Assembly (NCBI GenBank): GCA_963922205.1
Contig: CAWUHX010000293.1
Span: forward strand, 186,001 to 250,000
Direction: 5' to 3'
Length of the DNA: 64,000 nucleotides
From: Romanomermis culicivorax
Lineage: Eukaryota; Nematoda; Enoplea; Mermithida; Mermithidae
Shown: in pieces, positions 38,513 to 50,240 of the stretch
How positions within the stretch are numbered: position 1 is the stretch's first letter
Layout: each line of letters begins with the position of its first letter
Program-made: the position numbers and the translations under genes
The notes under the pieces: model-generated
What the model was told of the DNA's origin: nothing
Database searches by the model: none
What the model saw: only the letters and a program-made list of their open reading frames with translations

Positions 38513-41500
38513 TCACAGAGACGACTGTTTTGCCGGCACAAACGCACTATAATCACACTTGGCAGCGAAAATCCTCTAGAAACACGTGTTTTATACTATT
38601 GCCTAAAGATATGGTTGGCAGTTTTCGCCCCAAATCATGTATGAAAAATCAGTGCCCAGAATATACGAACTGATCCAGAGGTGTGAGAGTAATCATCTTT
38701 TTTTATTGTTACGTCACTTTTAAACAATTGAGCGCTTCGTTCGGGATCTAGAAGCCTTCACTAATAGGCATATTGTCTGAAAACTTGTGAGTTCTTTTCA
38801 TTAACTTTGAATAAAATGCTCTTGAAGGCATCCACCAAACAAGTAAGATGGTGCAAAACAACTTACATAGCGTCCGCTTTTTAGCCCTTTGACCTTTATA
38901 AATGAAAATGGTTGTAGATGGCCCGGAGCATTATAATACGGGTAAAAGTGAGACTGGATACCATTAGTCGGGAAAATTTCAACGTTTACGAAATGTTCTT
39001 CGTCAATCGAACTCTAAATGTAGAGTGTGAAGTTTTGAAAAATTACGATGAAAATTTCTCAAAAAATAATAAATTCAACAACAAATATTCTTTGTAAAAT
39101 TCAAAAAATTCAAAGAAAATGAATTCGATTATAAATTGTGGTTTTTCCGCACTGCCACATATGTAAACAGTTCGCATGGCATTGTAACAAAGATACGATC
39201 AAAGTCGACGACTGATGCCTAAGAAAGCTTCCATACAGTCACATGTTATGATCTTACCCCACCGGTGCACTCGAATAGCACATTTCCCTCAGTCATCGGA
39301 AGCCATCCAACAACCTAGAAATAATTTCGCAGCTGATCTTGTATGAAAGAATTTTCACCCAGTTGTGCCCTAAATTTCGGAATAAGACACATTTGAACTT
39401 TTCCTCAACAAAACATGACAAAGGGTTAAAAGTTAAGCCGATTTCGGAAAAATTTTTCTCCATGGAGTCGTTCTGTATAAGTATACGGAAAGAGATGGTT
39501 TTCCTTACAATAGTCTTGATTCGATAGTAAATGAATAAGCCTAAAGGACTGGACATTTAAAATAATCGTACGTTTGAAATTGAAATAGCAACACACGGTT
39601 CTCCATCGGAATAGCCAAAGTCTTGATTTGTACAGTCTCTTCTGAATATATTCAAGTATGAAATTTAATTAAACAGCTGATGACGATAAGAAGTGGAATA
39701 GAATTCATAGAAAATGTCGATCTGATTCATTACGTATGTCAAAGCGTTTTGAGTGACTACTCCCAGCTCATAAAGTCTGCTATAGCAAATAAATGCGTAT
39801 TTTTCCCCGTTAAAATTTCAGACATCCAACTGCTAAGAGAAGTTCGAAGTTTGAATTTCTCATTTTTGATGGCTTGTGATCCGGATCCGATTGATGCACT
39901 TCTTGTGACTGTATCTCGAGCTCACGTCTATTGATTCGAAAAAACAGAATATTACTCATTGCATGCACAAGGCCCCAAACCGGACGCCGTATTTTGATTT
40001 GTAACGTCGAAATAACAAGATCGGCCGTCAGGATTCATTGTTCGGGCGTTGAGTCCAACGGCATTAGCACAATCGAAAATTTTCTGATCATCGACAGAGG
40101 TTTGATACTCTAGATAGTAGAGAGAAATCAAATTGCATTGAGCTACAACCCTAAGGTCACTCCAAGTACGAGTCCACTGTTCCGAAAATTCGAATTCAAT
40201 CCTATGAGAAATATCGAGAAATTTTGCAGCAGTAGATTTCCCCTGAAATTTTCATCATTCGCCAAAAGCTTACTTTTCAATTGATTGGCGATACTATCTA
40301 GATATGACCGAATAGATTTTTTGCTAGAATAACTGATCAACGATAAGTCGCTGGGTTCTTTATGAGTTTTGGGCGCAATCAAAGCCATGCCTTGAACAAA
40401 CAAGGGCTAAGAAGAGAGTGGAGAACAAAGAATTCAAAATTAATCGTGTCGAACACCTCGCTGTGAGTATGGCGCGTAACGTAAAGACAACGAAGATCTA
40501 AAATATCCTATTAAATCTGTAGACTGCCACGGTTCTAGGAAAATTCGCCCCCAGCAAGTCGTTCCCCACAATTTGCCCCTGGTAATTCGCCCCCACTGCA
40601 GTTCGCCCCCGGACAATTTGCCCCCAACACAATTCGCCCCTGAGTAATTCGCCCCTGGTACTATACTTACTGGTTTTAGGTTTAAAAGCAACTCCATGAT
40701 ATGTTATGTAATATATCTCCAGACATTTCCCCTATTAGGTAACCGTATTTTATGTGAAACATAAAGGAGATGAAAAGATGATTTTTCACTTCGCCCTGTC
40801 ACCTCTGTTTTCCTTTTTACTCTCTTTTTACATTGTATTTTTTCTTTTCTTTTCTAGTTGCATACATATTTTCTTTTTTCAACTACATTTCTTGTAACTT
40901 TTTATCGGGATATATGAAGAGCAATTATGATTATGACAATGTATCACAAATATTCTACGTGTGACTCTATTGTGTTCTTCACTACCTTTTTTGTGACAAC
41001 ATTTGCGGTGTACCAAAAGCAAAAAAGAATAAAAATAGAAAAAACAGAAGAAAAATATAAAGGAAAAGAAATCAGAAAAGGAGAATGAGTAAAAAGTAAT
41101 CAAAAAAATATAGAAGAAACTGAACAAGAAAGATAAATAACAAAAAAAAGGAATACAAAGAAAAAATTAAACGAAAGAAGGAACAAAAAACATAAAAAAC
41201 AAATGCAGATCGAAGAACATAAATGACTCGCAATTCTGCCTATGATATCCGTGTTACAAATTAAAGTTCTGCGTAAATTCTCCCAGGTATTCACGCCATC
41301 CGACTAAAATTTGGCATGGTTTCTGGGGATTAGGACACCATCATTACAAATTCGAAAAAATATGAATTTGTAAATTGCCAGTGTTGAGATTTTTCACACA
41401 TTTTTGGTCGAAATTGATCATTTTCAGTCAGTTAAACTTTAGCTGCAAGCCTTCGTTTTAAACTCGATGCCACACATTTTGTTTCAAGTGGAAAAAACAA

Positions 41501-44500
41501 CTGGTTACTTCATTTCCAGGAAACTACAGCTCACGCCTGTATTGCTGACCGTACGAGTAAAAAAGGCTTATACTGACTTAGCACTAACCGCACCAGTAAA
41601 AAAATCTTATATTCAAAGAAAAAAAATTATTTCTGGACCTTTATTTGGAACATTGCTGTACAGATCTTTTTCTTCTTGTACATAATACTTGCACTCTGCA
41701 TGCAGAATTCATAAATAAACATGCTATTTCGCTATTTCGGCTGGGAAAAATCTTTAGGTTTTGTGCATGGATGTGTAGAAATGCTATTACATAACTGCTA
41801 ACAACCTGGTGGAGTTATTTTTAAATCTGAATTTTTTAAATTGAAAAACAGTGAATTGGGGGTCAGTTACTGGGGTCGAATTGTGGGGGGGGCGAATTGC
41901 TCAGGGGCGAATTGTGTTGGGGGCGAACTGCAGTGGGGGCGAATTGTCCGTATCCCGACTGCCACACACCTTCAGCAAAGAAAATCTTGGGATGTCAACA
42001 AAATTGTAGCCAGCTGTTCCGCGCCATTGTCAAAAATTAAAAAAAATGTTTAAAAAAAAAATTACTGCTCGCCTCGAAAAAATGGGGTCAAATAACATTT
42101 GAGTGAGGTCCAAACCACACGCTGATCATGGGTGCACATACCCTCCTACCTGAGACCCTGGACACCCCCTGACCCGAACAAATCGTCAAACACCCCCCCC
42201 CCCTAAACTTTTTCCAACGCATTTTTTGTATATTTTCTATGCAAAACATGCTTGCGGAACCCTTTTTGTTTTTTTGCTCTCCCAGCCCCCACCCCACTCG
42301 ATTAAGAGTCCAAGAATCCCCCCTAGAAAATTCTTAACGTGCATGTCTGACGCTGATGCTATATGCATATTGCATACTACTGCCTTTATGGCAAAAGTTA
42401 TTAGCAAAACGGTCTTCAATTTTATTGATGAACGAAGAAAATTTTAGGATTTCAGAGAGGCCTATGGTTCGAGAAAGCAGAAAATATCTCACCAGGATTC
42501 GAACTGAGCAGCGAAGTTGGGCCGTATAAAAATGGCAAATTATTTGCAATGACAATGGAAAGTGCGAATTGCTTCATGGTAAAAAATATTGTCAAAAGAA
42601 CGGTGATGAATACGAAATAGATCATTCCAACTCGACCTGAAATGATAGAATAGAAAGAAAGAGATAGTATCTGATACACAAAGGCTGAACAATCAGAGTA
42701 CTTTCATGTTTCTTCTGCCGATGACGTTGCGAATACTCTTTTATTTTGAATCCAAAAAGTATTTTCACGCTTGTGTAAAGTGTTTATTTCGCGATTTGCA
42801 ATCTACAGTAATCTTAATATGCCCCATTTCGAACTTTTGTCTCTCATTTAGTACTCTACGATTAATTTCATAGTCTGTTTGAAAAAAATTGCTTGTGAAC
42901 TGCTCCGCTTTGTTTCAAGGGAGTAGAGTTCACTGGCACGTCAGTGGTACAGCGTTTCCTTACACCAACAACCTTTAGAAAGGTCGATTTTCTGGTGGTT
43001 CAGTGATTCAGAGGGTCGGTGCTTAGATAATGCTGTTTGTAAAATATATGAAAACTGCAATGTCGAAGCCGGACCGTACTCCTTAACTTCACCTAGAAAT
43101 TTTAATGCCTCTCAGAATGGTAGAAGCCCGTGTATTTTATGATGCGGAATTAGTGCGATATAAACAGATGCAAGGATTCCGCTAGTGTCGATCTTCCGCT
43201 ATATATTTATGGAGTCTGCTGTAAGCAGTTCAGTGAGTTTACATATAGTAGAATTACCTAACGAAAATGTTTTGCTACCTGACTAAAAACTAGTGATGTG
43301 CGCCAGAAAAATTTCCATATCCGGATTTACGTGTTCTTTGCACCTTCGGATATCCGGATATTTTTAATGTTGTTTGCAAAGAGGTAAAAAGAAGTCACAT
43401 ATTAAGTAATATTACACTGGGTCAACTACAATACTACTGAACTTTTTCATGTTTTGTCGTTGAAACTTTGTGTAATAAATGTTCCCAACTGAGCGATTCT
43501 CAATTGAGCGATTCCAAAGAGAGCGAATTCCCAATTGGGCGATTGGCGAAGAGAGAAAGCAATAACACTTTCTCCACATTTTCCTTCTTTCCCATATATT
43601 TTTCTTTGTATAAATATTTTTTTCTTTCGTTCTGTGTGTTGCTTATGTTTTCGTTTATGCATGTTTTTGCATTTTTATCTTTTGCCTCTTCTTTCTTTCA
43701 TTTTCTTTTTTCTTGTCATCTATATACTTTTTTATTTTTTGCTCATGAAACAATACATTACAAGTTGTCATTTTTAATAAGCATTGTCTCCCATAAAATT
43801 TTTATACTATTCGGCATGCTCTATTTACTATTTAATTTTATCTTTTGTGATTTGTTCTTTGTTCTTACTTACATTTCATCTTGTTTTTTTGCTTTTACTT
43901 CTTTATCTTTGTCTTTTTCTGTTCTTCTGATTCTTTTTCTTTCGTTCTTTTTTCACATTATTTTTTTCTTTCTTCCTTGCTGCTTTCTCTATCTTGCTTC
44001 TTCTTTCTTGCTTCTTCTTTCTTGCCACTTTTTTCGTGTTTTTTCTTTTTCTAATTTTTTTATTTTTTCCTTTCCTTTCTCTTGATGTATTGTCCCTTCG
44101 AGCAGTCTTTTGTTTATATTTTTAAGAAGATTTTCACACTTAGAACGATGAAAGACTCAAGCATGCCGAACTGTACAAGAATTATACGGAAGACTACGGT
44201 TATTTAAAACGACAACATGTAATGCATTATAGCATGAGCGAAAAAAAGAAAAAATTAGATGGAAAGAAGGAAGAAAATGAAAGAAGACGCAGGCAAAAGA
44301 TGAAAACGTGGAAACATGCATAAACGAAAACATGTGCAATACACACAGAAAGCGAAAGAGAAACGAAATACGCAAAAAGAAAAAAATGTAAGTAAAAGAA
44401 GAAAAATATAAACAAAGTGTTCTTAAATTGTTGATCACTCGTTTGGAATCGCTCAATTCGGAATTCGGTGATTTGGGAGTTCGCTCAATTGAGAATCGCT

Positions 44501-47500
44501 CACTTGGGAATCGACCACTTGGGAATCGCTCACATGACAATACCCCATAACGTAGCACCTAACTTCTCAGTAACCTTTACTTCCTTTTTGAACAGTGGAA
44601 ATATCCGGATATCCGGATATTTTTTTCACATCCGGATATCCGTTTTTTAAAATATCCGTCCGGATATCCGGATATTCGATGCACATCGCTGCTAAAAACA
44701 TAAAAATTTTTCTCATTTTCTCAGGCTGAAATACTCGCATATACTGTAAGGCTACCAGTGCTTGACGAAAATTTTTTTACTCATTCGGATGCGCAAAAAC
44801 GATATTCTCAAGGTTTTTAACTACGAGGAGGCTATTTAAAGCACTAGCGTTCAGTGCAAGCGAAATTTTTTTATTGAGAAAAGCCTTTGTAGAGGGCCTC
44901 TGAAATAACTTAATGCTTAATGGGATGAAGAAGCCCGTGCGAACGAAAACGCTTCTGAATCTTTATTATTTCAGTGGTCCGGAGTTCGATACAAGCGAAC
45001 TTTTACACTTCTGAACCACTACATCAAGAGTAAGGTTAACAGATGATTGATGAATTTGGCTCTTTTATCGCATCCTGAAATCTGCCCTCATTTCGAAGCT
45101 TCATTGGTTCAACGAAGTTCCATATTAGAAATCTGTTAATGGGTACTTTGGGTCTAGAGAAATTACTATAAAATGAAAAATAACAAAAAATGGCGAAAAA
45201 ATTTGCATGCGTCACTCCATGAATCGTGCGTACGGTTATCAATATGATAAATATGAGATGATTATGACCGGGGCAAATGCATTTCATAAAGTAAGAGAGA
45301 AATCACCCTTTTTGAGTAAACATGAACGCAAAAATTGATTAAACCAATCTTTTTGACCATAGAAAAGATCTAAAAAAATTGTGACACGACTTTTGATATC
45401 CAAAAAGTATAATATCCAGATTACACTATTGTGTTCGAACATGGCTAGAATAAAAATTTCTACTCAATGAAATTTAAAGAAGCTATAGGTACAGTATTTT
45501 TTTCTCTGTGTATTTTCAGTAAAAACTTGGCTTAAGAGTCGTCTGTAAGAATCACCAGGATTTACAACATGAGGATAAGTCATTTCTTTTCATTGAGCTA
45601 TTGCGGTATAAAATGTTCGAAATTCGCATATGCGAATAATTCCATATTACCAGTTGTATTTTTCACAACTTTGAAGATTTTCGAGTGCAGCTTTTTTAAT
45701 CAACAATAGATTTAACAGGCTTCTGGGAACATATAGGCATTTGTCGCCCCGAATGTTAGTTCTAGTACAGTGAACGGAAAAATTCGAAAAAATTAAATTT
45801 TTACTTTTGTCAAACACTACAACTCGGGATAGGTAGAATGAAATCGGACCCTATTTCATCAAATATGTACCGTCCATGTGCTTAACTTCACGCAAAAATT
45901 TAAAGCTACCATAAACACCTAATGACCAATTTTGGCATACGTAAATTAAACTCCAGTTTTAGATGCCATTCGCAGCATGTTTTTGCTTCAAATTATCGTC
46001 AATTTTCGACAATGTTTCATGAAACTTTTTTGAACGATAGCATTTTAATGTGGTTGTAAACGGACGGTTGATTCAGTTGTTTTTTTGGACTTTTGGTTTC
46101 ACCGCAACATGCAATAAAATTTTGAAAAATGACATTTTTAGAATTTATAAATTTTTTTGTTCGACACAACAACTCGGCATTTGATAGAATAAAATCGAAC
46201 ATCATATTTATATTACATTTAATAACCATATTTGCTTTGCGCGACAAAAACCTGAATCCAAAAGTGTTTCAGACACTATTCAGTTTTGCAGACTTTGCCG
46301 ACTATCAAGCTAACAAAGGTATTACTTATTTTTTGAAGACATTGGTGAAAACTTCCAGGACATACTTTTGAAGCATAGTCTCGTTTAGAAAACAAGCTTT
46401 TAGTGAGTTCCCCACACATGATTGATGCCATAGATCTAACTCACATCAAAGAGACTGATGAAGTACTCAGATATGTTCATGTTATTCCATGGTTTATTCT
46501 ATAGGAATGTTTCCTGTAGAGGAACTCTGGTATCACTACCCTGTGATAAGTTTATAGAGGGTCTCTCCTACCAATCATATTCATATATTTCTTGAAGTTT
46601 TACATAACCCTTTACTTTTTGTAGAACAGAAAAGTGACAGAACATGACAGTAATCTCAGTTGTGACTATGAACCATCAATCATGGTCCTGATGGATTAAT
46701 CATTTTTATGTTCAAAATGTCCTAGTGCAGCATTCAACACTTAAATCATAAGTTGCAATTTGTATAAAAGTGTTTTCTGGTAATTTGTATGCTGCCAGCG
46801 ATCCAAAAATGTCTGGAATAAAGGATTCACCACGTTTTGATTTTTTATAACGTGACAGTCGATCTTTTCACGATATAATTGATAGAAGAGACTTCTGCCA
46901 AACATAAAAATGTATTCATTATAAAAATTTCATTTTTCAAAACTTTATTGCATGTTGCAGTGGAACCGACCGAAAATTCAAAAATCAGCTGAACCAACCG
47001 TTTACAGCCACATTAAAACGTTATCGTTCAAAAAAGTTTCACGAAACATGATCGGAAATTAACCGAGAGTTAAATGATAATTTGAAGTAAAAACGTGCTA
47101 CGAATGAAATGTAAAATTGGTGTTTAATTTACATGTCCCAAAACTGGTCACTGGGTTATTATGGTGTATCTTTAAATTATTGCACGAAGTTAGAAATATG
47201 AATGGTACACATTATAGTCAAACAGGGTTCGATTTCACTCTAATAATCCTGAGTTGTTGTGTTTTGAGTGAAAAATTGATAAAAGTAGAAATCTTGAAAA
47301 AGCTGCCTAGAAAATCTTTGAACCTGCTTCATTAAAAGAACAATCTTACACCACTCCCATGAAGTACGGCCGAAAAGGGCTTTGCGCGCCGGATCGTAAA
47401 AATTGGCCTTGAAAGCTTCTTTGCGCGGACGATTTTTGTGAAACCGGCGCGTTATCATACGCGCCAGTTGCGGATGTCTCAATTTATCGACCAGCGATTC

Positions 47501-47527
47501 ATGCTTCGCCAACTGTTTTTGCTGCAT
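38513..47527 (-). CDS. nkb: Na+,K+-ATPase beta subunit, eight exons
   Basis: The minus-strand exons 47350-47527, 42493-42636, 40274-40390, 39956-40109, 39572-39641, 39258-39314, 38867-39013 and 38513-38575 join in phase to 309 codons plus TGA (human ATP1B1: 303). All junctions are GT-AG. The beta subunit is a type II glycoprotein needed for folding, delivery and K+ affinity of the Na,K pump. The cytoplasmic N-terminus ends in FYDPARKALFGRTSWEWC, the family's FLGRTG motif. One helix follows (about residues 62-85), then the ectodomain. FGYSDGEPC, GWLPMTEGNVLFECTGG and SHFYPYYN are family hallmarks. Six cysteines match the three known disulfides: C160-C178, C194-C214 and C237-C296. C196 and C201 are extra. 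Exons are tiny while introns 1 (4.7 kb) and 2 (2.1 kb) are packed with transposons. No single exon gives it away; the joined frame does. Confidence 0.9.
40531..41956. mobile_element. MULE-like foldback element in beta-subunit intron 2
   Basis: A perfect 9-bp duplication GACTGCCAC (40522-40530 and 41957-41965). The ends are arrays of ATTCGCCCCC modules at the left and the inverse GGGGGCGAATTG at the right; the two arrays are nearly mirror images. The middle is pyrimidine-rich (40790-40890), then purine-rich (41020-41200), so the whole element folds back. It is 1426 bp with no transposase. Confidence 0.82.
42127..42349 (-). mobile_element. hAT-derived MITE M2, copy 3
   Basis: 223 bp between perfect 8-bp duplications ACGCTGAT (42119-42126 and 42350-42357). 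It ends AACGTGCATGTCTG and starts CATGGGTGCACATACCC. It lies in intron 2 of the beta-subunit gene, 144 bp from exon 2. Confidence 0.85.
43291..44691. mobile_element. hAT element in beta-subunit intron 1, with nested foldback
   Basis: A perfect 8-bp duplication CTAAAAAC (43283-43290 and 44692-44699). The termini are TAGTGATGTGCGCC and, inverted, CAGCGATGTGCATCG. The subterminal arrays are ATATCCGGATAT modules on both sides. The 1401-bp element is mostly taken up by the foldback at 43472-44546, so little of the original interior is left. Confidence 0.87.
43472..44546. mobile_element. Foldback element, GAGCGATTCCCAA family, copy 1
   Basis: The left end has about four modules of TTGAGCGATTCCCAA. 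The right end has six or more inverted TTGGGAATCGCTCA modules. Between them a T-rich left arm (43560-43800) and an A-rich right arm (44160-44430) are imperfect complements along about 270 bp. Shared landmarks are TTTTCGTTTATGCATGTTT and the inverse of ACATGCATAAACGAAAAC. The family has a second copy at 55965-57125. Confidence 0.82.
45775..47332. mobile_element. Element with inverted ends of about 390 bp in beta-subunit intron 1
   Basis: 45775-46165 is matched in inverse by 46905-47332. Landmarks are ACTTTTTTGAACGATAGCAT against ACGTTATCGTTCAAAAAAGT and GCAACATGCAATAAAATTTT against its complement. The left edge is TA then CAGTGAAC, as in Tc1/mariner-type elements. The roughly 740-bp centre has no transposase. 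The right edge stops about 18 bp from the donor of exon 1. Confidence 0.75.
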
Positions 47528-50002
47528 AGTTACAGTGAAACCTCGATTTCACTCGATTTTACAAAGTTGTGGCCGGAAGGGATGAGATGCTGAAAATGTA
47601 AAGAATTTTTTAAATTCACTGCCGTGTGGTGTAAACTGTCAGTCTCAATTAGACTTTGCTGCACTCCATGCTCACAGCATCCACGTGACGAAATGTAGTG
47701 AAAACGTTACAAGAATGAAAAAGATTACTTGTTAGCGGTAATGCATGCAAATTCATAAAATGACAAGGGTTATTCTTAAAACTTGTACATCCAGCGGTTA
47801 CTGTAGAGTTTTCTTCTCGGAATTGTCCAGATGAGTGTGCTCATAAATTTTCAGCTCATAGGACTGTGGTTTGACAGAAAATAACAAAAATGTAACATAG
47901 CGCTTTCCAGTTTTGTTATTTGCGAGGATTTTCAAAGAAGCACAGTATATTTTGCTTTTTATAATCAAAGACTGGTAGCCACAAAATCGTTGCTATTCAT
48001 CTCAAAATAAGCTCATACTTTAACAAACCGAAAAATACGCAAAAATTCGATCATCATTTTTAAAATTGATCTTGATTTATTGATTTCTCGAATGTTTCAT
48101 AAGAATAATTTCGTTGCATTTCTATTGGTGGAGGTACTAAAGTGCATATTTGTGGGCTAACCCATGTACGCTATGGAGTGACTATATTTTTCCGCTTGCT
48201 CTTTGGTCAATTTCGTCCTTTTACGGCTCTTATTAGTTACGTTTTATTTTTTCATTTGTTCACTTTTCTTTTTATAACTATTTTTCCACTCTTAGTTTTA
48301 TCAGTTCCTCATTTCTTACATTTTTGTTTTTCCGGCTTCTTAGCTTTACGGGAAAAAGCTAAGTTCTATTTTTTCCGCTTTACAGACCATAAGAAATGTT
48401 TTTCTTATGCTCCAATTTTAGTACAGATGGAATGTTGACTATTTTTATCGCGTCAGATTAATCTAACTAATTCAACAAATATCCTGAAGGCTTTTGAAAA
48501 AAAAGCTCTTATACGCGCAAATGCTTACACGGCTTCCCCTGAGTGAACTTGTTTTTGTTACTATTAAGTCTATCTGCATGTACATATGTATTATTTCGGT
48601 ATGAATAAAATTTTTAATGAAGCCGCGGAATATTATGAGGTCTGTATTTCCGTTTGTCCAGCACGATATTCTGGATTCGTTGCTTGATACTCAAAATAGG
48701 GACTAGAATAATGAGCCCGGTTAGATCGCTATTGGAAGCTGACCTACAGTCATACAAAAATGCAGTAAAAGTTTAGTGGGCTTTTGAGGTGAAAATATTT
48801 TTTGGGGTAGATAATGCAGAAAGAAAATGGAAATGCCAGTGATGTTTCCCATTGTTGGCATTTCAATGTAACATAAAAATTCTATATTTTTCAATCAAAT
48901 AAAATCGAAAACATCTTTACATACTCTTCTGTGCACTAAAAATTGTTTTTATTCGATATCCGGTAAATTAGACGACAGTCAATAGATCTTGTCCAGTCAA
49001 AAACATCCCTGAAGTTTTTTCGCACTCGCTTTTGACGAAATATTATCCGTTCGAGGTAGACTGGCTCGCATCTCTCGAGGTTGTTTAGTCTATTTTCTAT
49101 CTTTTAAAAGTTGACGCGCGTAAATCGGTTGAAAATTGGCGGAGATGTGGGATCCTGGAGTAGCTGTTTTTGTCACTAGCTCCATCATTACGCTGAAATT
49201 GTTGAACATCTCATCAATTTTCAACTAAAAGTCAAAAACTTGACGTTGACTCAAAAATTGCCAAATTTTGGTGAGGAAAAGCGCTTTTATTCGACAGTGG
49301 TTGTCTGTTACTCACTTCACCTCTAAGAAGAAATATAAGTGCTCCACATGCCTTTAAAAATATCAAGCTTGTGCCTAGAATTAAATTTAGTCGGTCATGA
49401 GTTTTCAACGAAATTTTAAAATAAAAAATAAAATAAGACAGATCAATTGAATAGTTCATCGACTGTCCTATCAAAGGTCATCCAATTAGAAAATGTAAAA
49501 AGTCTTCTCATTCTGATATAGCTTGGGTGACCTTTCATAATATTCTACATTGTAATTTTCGCTAAAAAATGTTTGAGAAATTTTTCAGCCTAATTTTTTA
49601 GTAATTTGAGAAACTTTTCGGCCTAAATTTTTTTAAAAGAAATGTAGTGCTTCTTACAGTTTAAAGTTTTGGACTAATTGAAAATTATGCATCGAATTGA
49701 ACCTACTTTTTTGGTTTTTGCTGCGTCTGTCAAAGAATTGAATGGGCTATAGTAACTATAGTTAGTCTGCGTTTGCCAAAACTCCCACAGCTGCATCGTC
49801 ATTTATTCAAAATGAATGGAGTATAAATCATCGTTCACTCACATTTAGTATCGCTGTGATTATAAATTTGGGATGCTGAGAAAAGGATGCTGCGCATGTC
49901 TGTAAAGTGAGAAGCTTTACGGTCCCATAAATGGAGCAATATTCTGACATCTTGCAGTAGGTTGTGTCATGTTTTATTCGGCGTCCTAATTCGGCAAGTC
50001 TG
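47528..50002. other. Upstream of the beta-subunit gene, nothing firm
   Basis: AT-rich, with no named element or convincing exon. The open frame near 48142 is T-rich and hydrophobic with no recognisable family. A block at 49675-49770 (GAATTGAACCTACTTTTTTG) recurs at about 50810 and 51275. Confidence 0.4.
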
Positions 50003-50240
50003 TTGTCTGTTTTTTTCTAAAAGACCTGCAAATTAAAAAATGCCTGTTCATTGGAAAATGAACTGTCGTAAAAATCGTTTACTCAAAGCTTCTACTTTAG
50101 AACTTTCTATTCAAAACATTGTTAGAGCTAGTTAAGTATGGTGAAATATTTTAATATATTTATATTTAAAAAAATATTCTAAAATAGTAATTGCTTTCCA
50201 GTTTTATTATTTGGAAGCATTTCAAGAAGGATAGACTATA
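50003..50240. mobile_element. MITE M1, further copy
   Basis: GTCTGTTTTTTTCTAAAAG at the left and ATTTGGAAGCATTTCAAGAA then GGATAGACTATA at the right. The interior is diverged but co-linear with the family (AATCGTTTACTCAAAG, TAATTGCTTTCCAG). Confidence 0.7.

Noticed and set aside
38745-38800. Alternative last exon of the beta-subunit gene (LMKRTHKFSDNMPISEGF)
   Set aside because: It would be in phase but lacks the cysteine needed for the third disulfide. The exon at 38513-38575 supplies it (AAKCDY) with a better acceptor.
43468-44085. 205-codon open frame rich in Phe, Ser and Leu
   Set aside because: It is the T-rich arm of a foldback element read as protein. The opposite arm and the second copy show the same bias, and no domain or splice context supports it.
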